From a virus: a stretch of 64,000 nucleotides of DNA. Shown piece after piece: positions 1-7,459 of this stretch (position 1 is the stretch's first letter; every line of letters begins with the position of its first letter). The translations under genes and the position numbers were made by a program. The stretch lies in IMG/VR virus record IMGVR_UViG_3300046171_000182, positions 62,001-126,000 of that record. One strand, written 5' to 3'. Under the pieces are notes generated by a model. It worked only from the letters and a program-made list of their open reading frames with translations. It did no database searches and was not told where the DNA came from.

Positions 1-339
1 GTACCGGTCGTCTCTGCAACGCAAACGACTCGTAGTGGTTATTCTAACTCAGATATTGGGCTTGAAGATACGTCCGAGTCTTTTGGATTACCCGCAACCG
101 CCGACTTAATGTTTGCACTTATCTCTTCTGAAGAGCTTGAGAAAGAAGGCAAGATTATGGTCAAGCAATTAAAGAATAGATATAACGATCCAACTTATAA
201 AAAGAAATTTGTAGTAGGCGTCGATAGATCTAAGATGAGATTGTACGACGTTGATGAAACTAGTCAGACTCTTAGTGATGATACTCCGGTCTTTGATCGG
301 GCAGAAATGAACAAGCGATTTGAGGACTTTAAACTTTGA
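1..339 (+). CDS. 41: Replicative DNA helicase gp41 (DnaB-like), C-terminal fragment
   Basis: The reading frame is open from base 1, so only about the last 112 residues are present. They carry the C-terminal RecA-like core of T4 gp41-type helicases: a QTxR-type segment (TQTTRSGY), an SESFGLPATADL stretch, the QLKNRYNDP segment and the terminal GVDRSKMRLYDV motif. The family forms the hexameric 5'-3' fork helicase that works with gp61 primase and gp59 loader. The stop overlaps the next start (TTGA), so it is translationally coupled to ThyX. The assignment rests on these family-typical motifs. Confidence 0.88.
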   Translation, partial: VPVVSATQTTRSGYSNSDIGLEDTSESFGLPATADLMFALISSEELEKEGKIMVKQLKNRYNDPTYKKKFVVGVDRSKMRLYDVDETSQTLSDDTPVFDRAEMNKRFEDFKL

Positions 340-989
340 AGGTAAGATTAATTGGTTACACTCAACCACCAGAAGATATCGTCGGTCTCGACGATCTACA
401 AGACATCGTCGCGTATTGTGCCCGTGTCTCCAACCCATCCAACCAAATCAACTCAGAGACATCGGGAAAACTCCTCGACTACCTCATCAAGCACAAACAC
501 TGGTCACCGTTCGAAATGTGCTCGGCCACGCTCGAAGTCGAAACGACAAGAGATATTGCGAGACAGTTCCTCAGGCACAGGTCGTTTTCCTTTCAAGAGT
601 TTAGCCAGCGTTATGCTGATATTCGTTCTTTTAATAATTCTTTTGTGATACGTGAGGCAAGACTTCAAGACGAAAAGAATCGGCAAAATAGCGTAGCTAA
701 TACAGATAAGAAGCTTTCTATGGAATGGGACGCTAAACAAAATAAAGTAATAAAAGAAGCTAAAGCTGCTTATAATTGGGCAATAGAAAATGGAATCGCA
801 AAAGAACAAGCAAGAGCAGTGTTGCCAGAAGGTAACACCGTTAGTAAGCTCTATGTTAATGGCACCATTCGTAGCTGGATACATTATATCGAGCTCCGTT
901 CTGCAAATGGGACACAACTTGAACATATGGAATTGGCAAGAGAAGTCGGACAAACAATAGCAAAGATTTTTCCATATTTTGCAGAGTGA
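336..989 (+). CDS. thyX: Flavin-dependent thymidylate synthase ThyX
   Basis: This 217-residue protein makes dTMP from dUMP using FAD, NADPH and methylene-tetrahydrofolate. The ThyX signature RHRxxSxxExSxRY is present as RHRSFSFQEFSQRY at residues 80-93, and a C-terminal ELRSANGTQLEH segment matches the substrate-binding arginine region. I chose the TTG at 336, which overlaps the gp41 stop; it gives the expected N-terminus KVRLIGYT and no ATG fits better. The pairing with gp41 and the downstream class II RNR indicates phage-directed deoxynucleotide supply. Confidence 0.92.
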   Translation: MKVRLIGYTQPPEDIVGLDDLQDIVAYCARVSNPSNQINSETSGKLLDYLIKHKHWSPFEMCSATLEVETTRDIARQFLRHRSFSFQEFSQRYADIRSFNNSFVIREARLQDEKNRQNSVANTDKKLSMEWDAKQNKVIKEAKAAYNWAIENGIAKEQARAVLPEGNTVSKLYVNGTIRSWIHYIELRSANGTQLEHMELAREVGQTIAKIFPYFAE

Positions 990-1020
990 CAATTATGTTA
1001 CACATAACCGCTGAGACAAA

Positions 1021-1056
1021 ATAACTGTGTACATTTGTTTTTTTATGTGGTAAGAT
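1021..1056 (+). promoter_or_regulatory. Early-type promoter (TGTACA-17-TAAGAT)
   Basis: ATAACTGTGTACA is followed by a 17-nt spacer and TAAGAT (1051-1056). It belongs to the 14-member promoter family in this window and reads into the SleB-like gene at 1085, whose leader carries an ATGAGGCAG ribosome site. Confidence 0.8.
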
Positions 1057-1084
1057 AGTATCATATAAAAAATGAGGCAGTACA

Positions 1085-1573
1085 ATGAAAAAGTTAATAT
1101 CAGCAGTATTAATCAATACCGTTATAGCAACATCAGTTGCGTACGCAGGTATTGACGTTGTTAAGAAGAAGCAACAAGCAGAGAACCTAGAATGTTTGGC
1201 TTTAAATATTTACTTTGAGACTTCAGCTCGCAGTTTAGCAGATTCTATGGCTGTAACAGATGTTGTTTTAAATAGAGTTGAGAGTACACGTTATCCGGAT
1301 AATATTTGTGACGTTGTACAGCAAGGATATAAAAAAGGTAGTCGCTATTGTCAGTTTAGCTGGTATTGTGACGGCAAATCAGACACACCTCATAATGATG
1401 AGGTATGGGAAAAGTCACGTAAGTTTGCACGTGATATGTTATTCATACGCCAGTTTCGTGGTATTACTGAAGGCGCAACACATTATCATGCGACGTATAG
1501 TAAACCATTCTGGTCAAAGAAACTTAACCGTATTGCTCGTATCGGAGCACACATTTTTTACTGGGAGAAGTAA
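1085..1573 (+). CDS. SleB-like cell wall hydrolase with signal peptide
   Basis: 162 residues. Residues 1-22 form a Sec signal peptide (MKK, hydrophobic core, AYAG cleavage region). The rest matches the Hydrolase_2/SleB fold: CLALNIYFETSARS with the catalytic-type Glu, a VLNRV segment, paired Cys residues around RYCQFSWYC, and GATHYHA near the C-terminus. It probably cleaves peptidoglycan glycan strands in the periplasm, as an exported endolysin or an envelope-remodelling enzyme. It sits directly behind an early-type promoter, which is unusual for a lysis gene. A second lytic enzyme (M15 peptidase) lies at 32081. Confidence 0.85.
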   Translation: MKKLISAVLINTVIATSVAYAGIDVVKKKQQAENLECLALNIYFETSARSLADSMAVTDVVLNRVESTRYPDNICDVVQQGYKKGSRYCQFSWYCDGKSDTPHNDEVWEKSRKFARDMLFIRQFRGITEGATHYHATYSKPFWSKKLNRIARIGAHIFYWEK

Positions 1574-1962
1574 TGAAAGATATGACTATGGCAGCTGACA
1601 CTCTAACTATGAATAGCGGAATGGACGGAATGGATACTATTGTTACAATAGATGATATTACATTTGGTGAAACAACATTAAATCACGTTGATTATAAGTT
1701 CGGTGAGAATAAATACTTACGAGAGCTAAAGGAGTATATTGATTCAACTTATCAAGGACACTATGCTACAAATAAATTTCAGTCGACTGAAGTTATTATT
1801 GCTAGAGGTCATGGTACAGGTTTCTGTATGGGCAATGTTGATAAGTATGCTAATCGCTACGGTAAAAAAGGTACTAGGGAGGATGCACGTAAGGATCTTC
1901 TAAAAGTTATCCATTACGCATTATTACAATTACATGTACACGATAGTGAAGAGGAAGAATAG
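1573..1962 (+). CDS. DUF3310-like protein
   Basis: 129 residues, coupled to the preceding gene (TAATG). The C-terminal half (HYATNKFQSTEVI, then GNVDKYANRYGKKG, then DLLKVIHYALLQL) follows the pattern of DUF3310, a small helical family common in phages and of uncertain function, sometimes described as nucleotide kinase-like. The first 20 residues are low-complexity and may not be part of the domain. The tail is acidic (DSEEEE). Confidence 0.65.
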   Translation: MKDMTMAADTLTMNSGMDGMDTIVTIDDITFGETTLNHVDYKFGENKYLRELKEYIDSTYQGHYATNKFQSTEVIIARGHGTGFCMGNVDKYANRYGKKGTREDARKDLLKVIHYALLQLHVHDSEEEE

Positions 1963-2080
1963 ATACGTAGCATATGACGATAAAGGTTATGTGATAATTA
2001 TATCACATAATCCACGTATAGTTAAGCATCAAGCCAAATTGGAGATGCAAAGAAGGGTAAATAACCCCATAGATGATTGA
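1934..2080 (+). CDS. Small conserved-looking phage protein (48 aa)
   Basis: ATG at 1934 opens a 48-residue frame overlapping the end of the previous gene. The product starts MYTIVKRKNRYVAYDDKGY, contains the strand VIIISHNP and is basic. The composition and repeated overlap style look like a real small gene, but I do not recognise a function. Its last 20 nt overlap the likely 5' end of the tmRNA gene. A perfect 10-bp inverted repeat (1987-2010) lies inside it. Confidence 0.5.
   Translation: MYTIVKRKNRYVAYDDKGYVIIISHNPRIVKHQAKLEMQRRVNNPIDD
1987..2010. repeat. Perfect 10-bp inverted repeat upstream of tmRNA
   Basis: TTATGTGATA (1987-1996) and TATCACATAA (2001-2010) are exact reverse complements separated by ATTA. 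It could be an operator or an RNA hairpin ahead of the tmRNA gene; it also falls inside a small coding frame. Function unknown. Confidence 0.4.
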
Positions 2081-2338
2081 GGATATACAGCACCCCGGGG
2101 CGGTACCGGGCGCCTCCACCACAACTACACTATGTCCGTGGCTCCTTGGCGGATTTGATCAATAACAGGAGTAGGTTGCAACCGTAGTGTAGTTTTGATG
2201 GGGGCGAAATAGGAATCGACTGGTATTTGAGTCTATAAATCACAAATGCAAACAATAATTTTGCACCTTCTAATTACGCCTTAGCGGCATAATTAAGGGG
2301 GCGGCCACTGCCTAGCAACAGAAGTGTGGCGTTTAACT
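2060..2338 (+). ncRNA. ssrA: Circularly permuted two-piece tmRNA
   Basis: The acceptor piece comes first: T-arm CCCGG (2094-2098)/CCGGG (2106-2110), acceptor strand CGCCTCC (2111-2117), and encoded CCA ending at 2121. The coding piece begins at 2200 with GGGGGCG, which pairs fully with the acceptor strand (one G-U), followed by the tmRNA-like AAATAGGAATCGAC. The tag frame 2248-2292 reads ANNNFAPSNYALAA then stop. The intervening spacer is closed by a perfect 10-bp repeat, AACTACACTA (2123-2132) and TAGTGTAGTT (2185-2194), as expected for a precursor hairpin removed in maturation. GTAT and TCTAT at 2223-2236 can pair with ATAC and ATAGA at 2069-2088, joining the two pieces. The outer ends are approximate. 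Confidence 0.88.
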
Positions 2339-2354
2339 AATCAAGGGGACAACT

Positions 2355-2588
2355 ATGGAAATCTTAAACAAAGTAAAAGCCTGGGCTGGAGGACTAGCTG
2401 AGGTTGGTCTTAGTTTAGCAGCTCTAGCGATTATACTTGAAATCTTAGGCCTACGTAATATGCCATTTATGCCAGCAAATATGAGCGTGGTTGACAATGT
2501 CACTGATATGGTATCAGCTATAGGATCTCAAGGTGTAATAGGTTTGATCGCTGTTTGGATTCTATATGAAATCTGGAATCGTAAATAA
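2355..2588 (+). CDS. Small two-helix membrane protein
   Basis: 77 residues with a good ribosome site (AGGGGACAACT-ATG). Two hydrophobic segments are visible, about residues 13-33 (AEVGLSLAALAIILEILGL) and 55-72 (GVIGLIAVWILYEIW), joined by a loop that contains MPANMSVVD. The size and topology fit a class II holin, but many small phage membrane proteins look like this. It lies between tmRNA and an outer-membrane-like gene. Confidence 0.6.
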   Translation: MEILNKVKAWAGGLAEVGLSLAALAIILEILGLRNMPFMPANMSVVDNVTDMVSAIGSQGVIGLIAVWILYEIWNRK

Positions 2589-2600
2589 AAGGAACGAATA

Positions 2601-2966
2601 ATGAAATATGCTGCTTTAACAGCTGCTGCTCTACTAACAGCAACATCCATCCAAGCTGCCGAGATTGGTGCCACTGGCATTTCAATCGGTGCTTCTGCAA
2701 CATCTGAATATAACGTTGATGCAGAAAACATGACACTAGAAGTTACTCCTTCAATGGGCTATGAGCTCTGGGGAACAGATCTAAGTGTATCTACTGATCT
2801 CATGATTTACAACGATGAGTTTGTATTCATGGACGTTAATCCAACAATTGATTTCAAAGTTGGATACGGCATTTGGGATAATGCAGAAGTCTATGTAGAG
2901 ACTGGTTATGATTTAGAAACGGAAGATATGTCAGACGTTGTAGTCGGCGGAACTTTCTCATTCTAA
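2601..2966 (+). CDS. Secreted outer-membrane-like small beta-barrel protein
   Basis: 121 residues. Residues 1-20 are a clear signal peptide (MKYAALTAAALLTATSIQAA). The mature part is made of alternating polar/hydrophobic strands without helices, and ends GGTFSF with a terminal Phe. That is the C-terminal signature used by the BAM complex for outer-membrane proteins. I infer a small porin-like or opacity-like protein inserted in, or lining, the host outer membrane. No named family is recognised. It is the last gene before a late promoter and a terminator hairpin. Confidence 0.65.
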   Translation: MKYAALTAAALLTATSIQAAEIGATGISIGASATSEYNVDAENMTLEVTPSMGYELWGTDLSVSTDLMIYNDEFVFMDVNPTIDFKVGYGIWDNAEVYVETGYDLETEDMSDVVVGGTFSF

Positions 2967-2974
2967 TATAAATA
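2967..2974 (+). promoter_or_regulatory. T4-type late promoter TATAAATA
   Basis: Exact match to the T4 late -10 element recognised by gp55-type sigma. It points into the 3-9.6 kb metabolic cluster but lies only about 25 nt before a terminator-like hairpin. Confidence 0.6.
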
Positions 2975-2998
2975 GTGTCACGACTTAAATAGTGCGCA

Positions 2999-3025
2999 GG
3001 GGGCCATGGTTAGCCCCCATTTTTT
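2999..3025 (+). terminator. Rho-independent terminator
   Basis: GGGGGC (2999-3004) and GCCCCC (3013-3018) form a 6-bp GC stem, followed by ATTTTTT. It closes the 1-3 kb early unit. Confidence 0.8.
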
Positions 3026-3041
3026 ATGGATATATAGTATT

Positions 3042-3684
3042 ATGGAATTAGTTTACGCAATAATATTAGGTATACTTTGGAGTCAAGTGATTTCTCACTG
3101 GGGCGCTAGCATACTTTTACACAGATACTATTGTCATAATCAATTTAAAGTGCCGATATGGTTTGAAACTATTGGTTTAGCCATGCTAATGATTGCGTGT
3201 ATCAGAACACCAATCGGTTGGATTGCATCACACAGAATGCATCATCAACATTCAGATACAGAAGACGATCCTCATGCCGCAGAGCATGTAGGTTATTGGA
3301 AAGTATTGTTTACTACATGGGATATTCCTAATATACCATCTAAATACGCTAGAGATCTATATAAAAATCCTAGATTAGTTTTTTGCCATAAACATTGGCT
3401 GAAAAATATTAATCGTTGTTAATGTCATTAGTTTTATTATTAGTCCTTATTTCTGGATAGCATTTTGCGCAGTACCGTTTGTATTTGCAAAGATAGGATT
3501 CGGATTGCTAAATACTGTAGGACATAAAGAAGAAGGTGGAGCAAACGTTCCTTGGTTAAATTTTTTTATAGCAGGCGAAGGTTATCATAAAAATCACCAT
3601 GATAATTGGAAAAGAGTAAGGCTGCATAAATACGATACCGCTGGATGGATTGCTGAAAAATTATTTAAAAATGAAAAAGCATGA
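3042..3684 (+). CDS. Fatty acid / acyl-CoA desaturase (one-base frame break)
   Basis: Di-iron membrane desaturase with the three histidine boxes: HRYYCH (residues 27-32), HRMHH (64-68) and, after the frame break, HKNHH in GEGYHKNHHDN. The first frame stops at 3420-3422. The homologous continuation (LIVVNVISFIISPYFW) is in the next frame, and the two join if the A-run near 3402-3406 is one base shorter. I use the ATG at 3042; an earlier ATG at 3006 lies inside the terminator hairpin. About 213 residues, shorter than typical 300-residue desaturases. It would introduce a double bond in an acyl chain at the inner membrane, and it opens the metabolic cluster. Confidence 0.82.
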
Positions 3685-4292
3685 ATTACCCACAATAGCA
3701 AACTTTAATCTAAATATTGATTTAAAAGATTTGCAACTACGAAGCGCATAAGCTTTACGAAAAATTTACCGATGTACGAACTGCTAATCCAATGTTATGT
3801 GACAATCACATGGAATTAGTTAAGAACGTATACGATAACTTTGAACAGATTAATCTAACGGAGCCAAGCGAAATACTTCCATATACGGAAAGTATTAAAG
3901 AACGGCTTAAGCGTAGGGAAGAGCATTTATATAATGTTCCAACTGAAGATTATACTAATAGTTATTTTGAAAAGATTGTCACACAACTTAAATCGCCAGC
4001 CAGTAGAGTTCGAATAACCAAATTGGCACCAGGCAAAACAATTCCGTTCCATGTTGATTATGATGTATCGTATGCGGTAAGATGCATATGTCCAATCTAT
4101 GGTGGTAAGAATGTTATAAATCTCTTTAGAAGAGACGGTAAACTTGAAGCATATAATTTAGAAGACGGAAATGCATACTTTCTGAATATAGGTTACCCTC
4201 ATGCAGTTGTGAACATGAGTGATGCACCTAGGATTGCATTGATGTTTAGTTTGGATGGAACAGATGACCTTACAGATCTCAGATTACGCTGA
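3671..4292 (+). CDS. Aspartyl/asparaginyl hydroxylase-like 2OG-Fe(II) oxygenase (frame break)
   Basis: The start MKKHELPTIANFNLN overlaps the desaturase stop. The first frame stops after 26 codons; removing one base of the A-run near 3724-3727 joins it to NYEAHKLYEKF and the long downstream frame. The core has FHVDYD (HxD iron ligands), a distal GYPHAVVN histidine and APRIAL with the 2-oxoglutarate-binding arginine. This matches the compact jelly-roll of aspartyl-beta-hydroxylase-type phage oxygenases. The substrate is unknown. Similar proteins occur at 9548 (minus) and 17184. Confidence 0.7.
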
Positions 4293-5049
4293 TGGACAAT
4301 TAAGACAACTTTGCACAGATGTTCAGTTTTATGGCTGGCAAATAATGCATGAGCAAGATCTTAACGAAAGCCAACTAGCAGATTTATTTAAACGAATAGG
4401 AGACTGTGAAACTCCTGATCTGTTTATGAATCATAAAGAAAATCCAGAAATATTTAACGTCTCAGGTGAACGTGATAGTGCCGGCAAGAAGATTGGAATG
4501 TTTGGGGATGGAGAGCTGGGTTGGCATTCTAATGGAAACAGTAGACACCTTATTGATAAAATTCTAATCGGATTATATTGTGTTAAAGGTGACGTCAACA
4601 CTACGTTAAGTGTTTGTAATACATCAAAGCCATTTTTAGATATGTCTGAAGATGAACAAGAGTATTATCGTAGCATAAAAATTAAGTTAAAATTTAAAAA
4701 TCATACCATGTATAGTTTAGACGAAGATGATCCTGAGCTTGAGTTCATGAGTAAGAACAAAGGTAGTATTAGGCCATTAGTTGGCCAGCATCCACATACT
4801 AACGCCGATTATTTTTACTTTCCATACCATTTTATTTGTGGAGCATGGGAAGGTAAGAAGAAAGTAGATCACGAACCAATCATTGAAAAACTTATGCCAA
4901 AAATATTTAAAAGTAAGTATATGATCCATCATATATTTCAAGAAGGTGATTTGTTATTAATGGATCAATTCACTTCCTTACATAGAAGAACACCAGTAAT
5001 GGGACCTAGATTATTATGGAGAGTAGCGAGTGATTACTCAAAAGTTTAG
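4264..5049 (+). CDS. TauD/TfdA-like 2OG oxygenase with HxN instead of HxD
   Basis: 261 residues from the ATG at 4264 (an in-frame ATG at 4255 is possible). The TauD layout is visible: GELGWHSNGN gives H88 and N90 at the iron-binding HxD position, the distal ligand is H240 in SLHRR, and R253 (LLWRVASDY) fits the 2-oxoglutarate-binding arginine 13 residues later. The usual Asp of the facial triad is Asn here. The partner at 5926 has the same change. It overlaps both neighbours, so it is one operon with them. Confidence 0.72.
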   Translation: MTLQISDYADGQLRQLCTDVQFYGWQIMHEQDLNESQLADLFKRIGDCETPDLFMNHKENPEIFNVSGERDSAGKKIGMFGDGELGWHSNGNSRHLIDKILIGLYCVKGDVNTTLSVCNTSKPFLDMSEDEQEYYRSIKIKLKFKNHTMYSLDEDDPELEFMSKNKGSIRPLVGQHPHTNADYFYFPYHFICGAWEGKKKVDHEPIIEKLMPKIFKSKYMIHHIFQEGDLLLMDQFTSLHRRTPVMGPRLLWRVASDYSKV

Positions 5050-5929
5050 AAACTATCCTTACGTAGATGTTCCATATCATTCTAAAGTAGCAAAACTATT
5101 TAATAGCCAAAAAGTATCAGATACCTATTTTTCTAGAGGTAAAGGTCAAGCGCTTGCACTCTTAAAAGAAACGGAAACAATTCATAGAGAATGGGTTAGC
5201 TCTATGATTGATTTATCAGACTTTCCATATTGTTATGCCACCCATGGTACTACCGATGCAATACATCATTGGGTTATGACAGAAAACCGTGGTTCACAAG
5301 TTATGTGCTATGGAGAATATGAATATTCAAGTATGATTGGATTATCTCGCACAGTTACATGCGATGTACCAGGACAGTACATGGAGAATGGCAGATCGGC
5401 TATACCTGGTATTGCATTGCCTGACGTGCCATTGTTTGTATCAATTCCCTCTGCGGCTGATGGGAATATATTTGATCCTGGCTTTGAGAATTGGAAAGTA
5501 AAACCACCGGTCATATTAGACTGCACGTACGTAGGTTCTACTAAGATTGAAAAAATAAACGTACCATCTACAACAGAACAAGTGTTTTTTAGTTTCTCTA
5601 AGGGCTTTGGCGCAATAGGTCAACGCTTAGGTTTGGTATACACTAAAAAGCCACATGCTAGTTTACATAGATTAAAAAAATATGAGAACTGGAACTATGG
5701 ATCTGTTATGACAATGAAATTGCTTATGGAGACATTTACAGTAGATGAAATGTGGAATACATATAGTGGTAGACAGCTAGAAATTTGTAAAGAATATGGG
5801 TTTAAGCCGTCGAGTGTTTACTATCTAGCTACTACAAAAGATGAATATTATAAAAAAAGACGAAGAATGAAATGGAATGATGATGCAAGAATATGTCTAA
5901 CGCCGTTGTTTGAAGAGAGAATAAGATGA
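5030..5929 (+). CDS. PLP-dependent aminotransferase-like enzyme (fold type I)
   Basis: 299 residues, GTG start at 5030 with GGAG about 9 nt upstream. Fold-type-I landmarks appear in order: ATHGTTDAIHHW (G73-T75, phosphate contact), ILDCTYVGS (D164, pyridine nitrogen) and FFSFSKGFG with K191 as the likely Schiff-base lysine. The reaction could be transamination, decarboxylation or retro-aldol; motifs alone do not decide. It lies between two sibling TauD-like oxygenases and overlaps both, suggesting the three act on one substrate series. Confidence 0.75.
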   Translation: MITQKFRNYPYVDVPYHSKVAKLFNSQKVSDTYFSRGKGQALALLKETETIHREWVSSMIDLSDFPYCYATHGTTDAIHHWVMTENRGSQVMCYGEYEYSSMIGLSRTVTCDVPGQYMENGRSAIPGIALPDVPLFVSIPSAADGNIFDPGFENWKVKPPVILDCTYVGSTKIEKINVPSTTEQVFFSFSKGFGAIGQRLGLVYTKKPHASLHRLKKYENWNYGSVMTMKLLMETFTVDEMWNTYSGRQLEICKEYGFKPSSVYYLATTKDEYYKKRRRMKWNDDARICLTPLFEERIR

Positions 5930-6804
5930 AACAAATATTAGATTACACACATGAAGATTTTGCAGAGCTTGTAACTAAAATAGTTGATAAGGGTTCAGCT
6001 GTACTTTATGATCAGAAGTTAACCCGCCAAGAACTAGCAGCGGTTTGTGCTAAAATGGGTAAAGTCGAAGAACTAGATTATTTTATGAATCCAAAAGATA
6101 GTCCTCAGATTAGCATTGTATCCGGTAAAGTAATTGATGGTAAAGCTATAGGAATGTTTGGACCTACTGAACTTGAATGGCATGCAAACGGTACTGGTCG
6201 ATATGACTTTGATGAGGTTTGCGTAGGATTGTATTGTCAAACAGAATGCATTGATACAGTACTATCTCTCGTAGATCAGCGAGCAAGCTTTGCAGAATTA
6301 TCTGAAGAAGATAAAGAATATTTTCGCAGCATTGATATTAATTTAAATAATTCTGGACCTCGTGCAAGAATCTGGCGAGATGACGGCGTATATTCAAAGG
6401 CTTATAAAAGTCAAGGCGAGGCAAGCTTTCGTATAGGGCAAGAACATTACAAAGAAACTATTGATAGACGTCCATTAGTAGCAAAACATCCTGTAGATGG
6501 AACAGAATACTTTTATCCTATGTTTATCTATTTGTATAAAGCATGGGTGAATGATGTAGAAATGACACAAGAAGAATTTGACAAGTTTTTTGACAGGCTA
6601 AATAGTATTGTTACTCGCTCAAAATATATGGTTCATCATGTATTTAGGGAAGGCGACTTATTGTTCATGGATCAGTTAATTACAAGTCATCGTAGAAGTG
6701 CTGTTAAAAATAAAGACAGACAGCTTTGGAGAACAGCTTTTGATTATAGTGTTGCAGTTAAAGATTATACACCGGTAAGATTTGATGAATCAAAACGCGA
6801 TTGA
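5926..6804 (+). CDS. TauD/TfdA-like 2OG oxygenase, second copy, also HxN
   Basis: 292 residues, ATGA overlap with the PLP gene. It is homologous to the 4264 product: ELEWHANGTG gives H86 and N88, the distal H255 is in SHRRSA, and R269 in LWRTAFDYS. The two share the flanking motifs IGMFG, VGLYC/IGLYC and SKYMVHHVFREGDLLFMDQ, so they arose by duplication and diverged. The same Asp-to-Asn change in both copies argues against a random error. The substrate is unknown. Confidence 0.72.
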   Translation: MKQILDYTHEDFAELVTKIVDKGSAVLYDQKLTRQELAAVCAKMGKVEELDYFMNPKDSPQISIVSGKVIDGKAIGMFGPTELEWHANGTGRYDFDEVCVGLYCQTECIDTVLSLVDQRASFAELSEEDKEYFRSIDINLNNSGPRARIWRDDGVYSKAYKSQGEASFRIGQEHYKETIDRRPLVAKHPVDGTEYFYPMFIYLYKAWVNDVEMTQEEFDKFFDRLNSIVTRSKYMVHHVFREGDLLFMDQLITSHRRSAVKNKDRQLWRTAFDYSVAVKDYTPVRFDESKRD

Positions 6805-7459
6805 TGTTCCCTGGCCTAAAATACATAAGTTAGATAATTTAGTAAAGGATAGTACTGAAAAGGTTAATGTTCCTTTACAAGAAAATTATTCTATGGAGGA
6901 CATGTGGTATTTAGATACGCCTGAAGCATATCCTTTATTTGAAAAACAGGCTAGAATAATCACAGAACGCAAATACAAAAACATCTTAGATGTCGGTTGT
7001 AGACATGGTCCAGTAAATAAAATACTACATGAAGACTTTGATTATATTAATTATTCTTATTTCGGTTTTGATACTTCAGAAGAACCCATTGAACTCGCAA
7101 ATGAAACATGGAAATATTATGAGCATATAAAATACGAATGTGCTAGTTGGGAAAATAATATAGATGTAGGATTTACTCCAGACGTTATTATATTCAGCGG
7201 AGTGCTATTATATATTAAGGATGATAGTGATCGCTCTAATTTCTTTGATGAGATTATGTTAAAAAACAACTGCGTCAATGCCATAATTCAAGAACCATAT
7301 CATGAACAAAGATATTGGGATGATAGACTTATTCTAAACACAATAACAAATGGCGGATTAGATTTTCTCAACGAGGAGTATAATGTAGATAAACATTACT
7401 TAGACCTTCCTGTATTTGCTGGAAAGAGAATGATATACGATGTCACTTATAAGTCTTAG
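6785..7459 (+). CDS. Class I SAM-dependent methyltransferase
   Basis: 224 residues from the ATG at 6785, overlapping the previous gene by 20 nt. The Rossmann SAM motif I is ILDVGCRHGP, followed by FGFDTSEEPIELA (acidic residue for the ribose) and the PDVIIFSGVLLYI strand. N-terminal residues before the domain look like a substrate-recognition cap. The target (small molecule, protein or nucleic acid) cannot be read from the sequence. The cluster context favours a small molecule. Confidence 0.78.
   Translation: MNQNAIDVPWPKIHKLDNLVKDSTEKVNVPLQENYSMEDMWYLDTPEAYPLFEKQARIITERKYKNILDVGCRHGPVNKILHEDFDYINYSYFGFDTSEEPIELANETWKYYEHIKYECASWENNIDVGFTPDVIIFSGVLLYIKDDSDRSNFFDEIMLKNNCVNAIIQEPYHEQRYWDDRLILNTITNGGLDFLNEEYNVDKHYLDLPVFAGKRMIYDVTYKS

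Noticed and set aside
504-992. 162-codon minus-strand open frame opposite ThyX
   Set aside because: It mirrors a well-supported thyX frame, has Cys/Phe-rich shadow composition and no ribosome site.
2060-2338. Cyanophage assignment based on a permuted tmRNA and T4-like genes
   Set aside because: Marine cyanobacteria also have permuted tmRNA, but the tag is proteobacterial in style and no photosystem, hli or other cyanophage marker genes are present.
3006-3041. Upstream ATG for the desaturase
   Set aside because: It sits inside the terminator hairpin and adds 12 residues not needed for the fold; 3042 is the better start.
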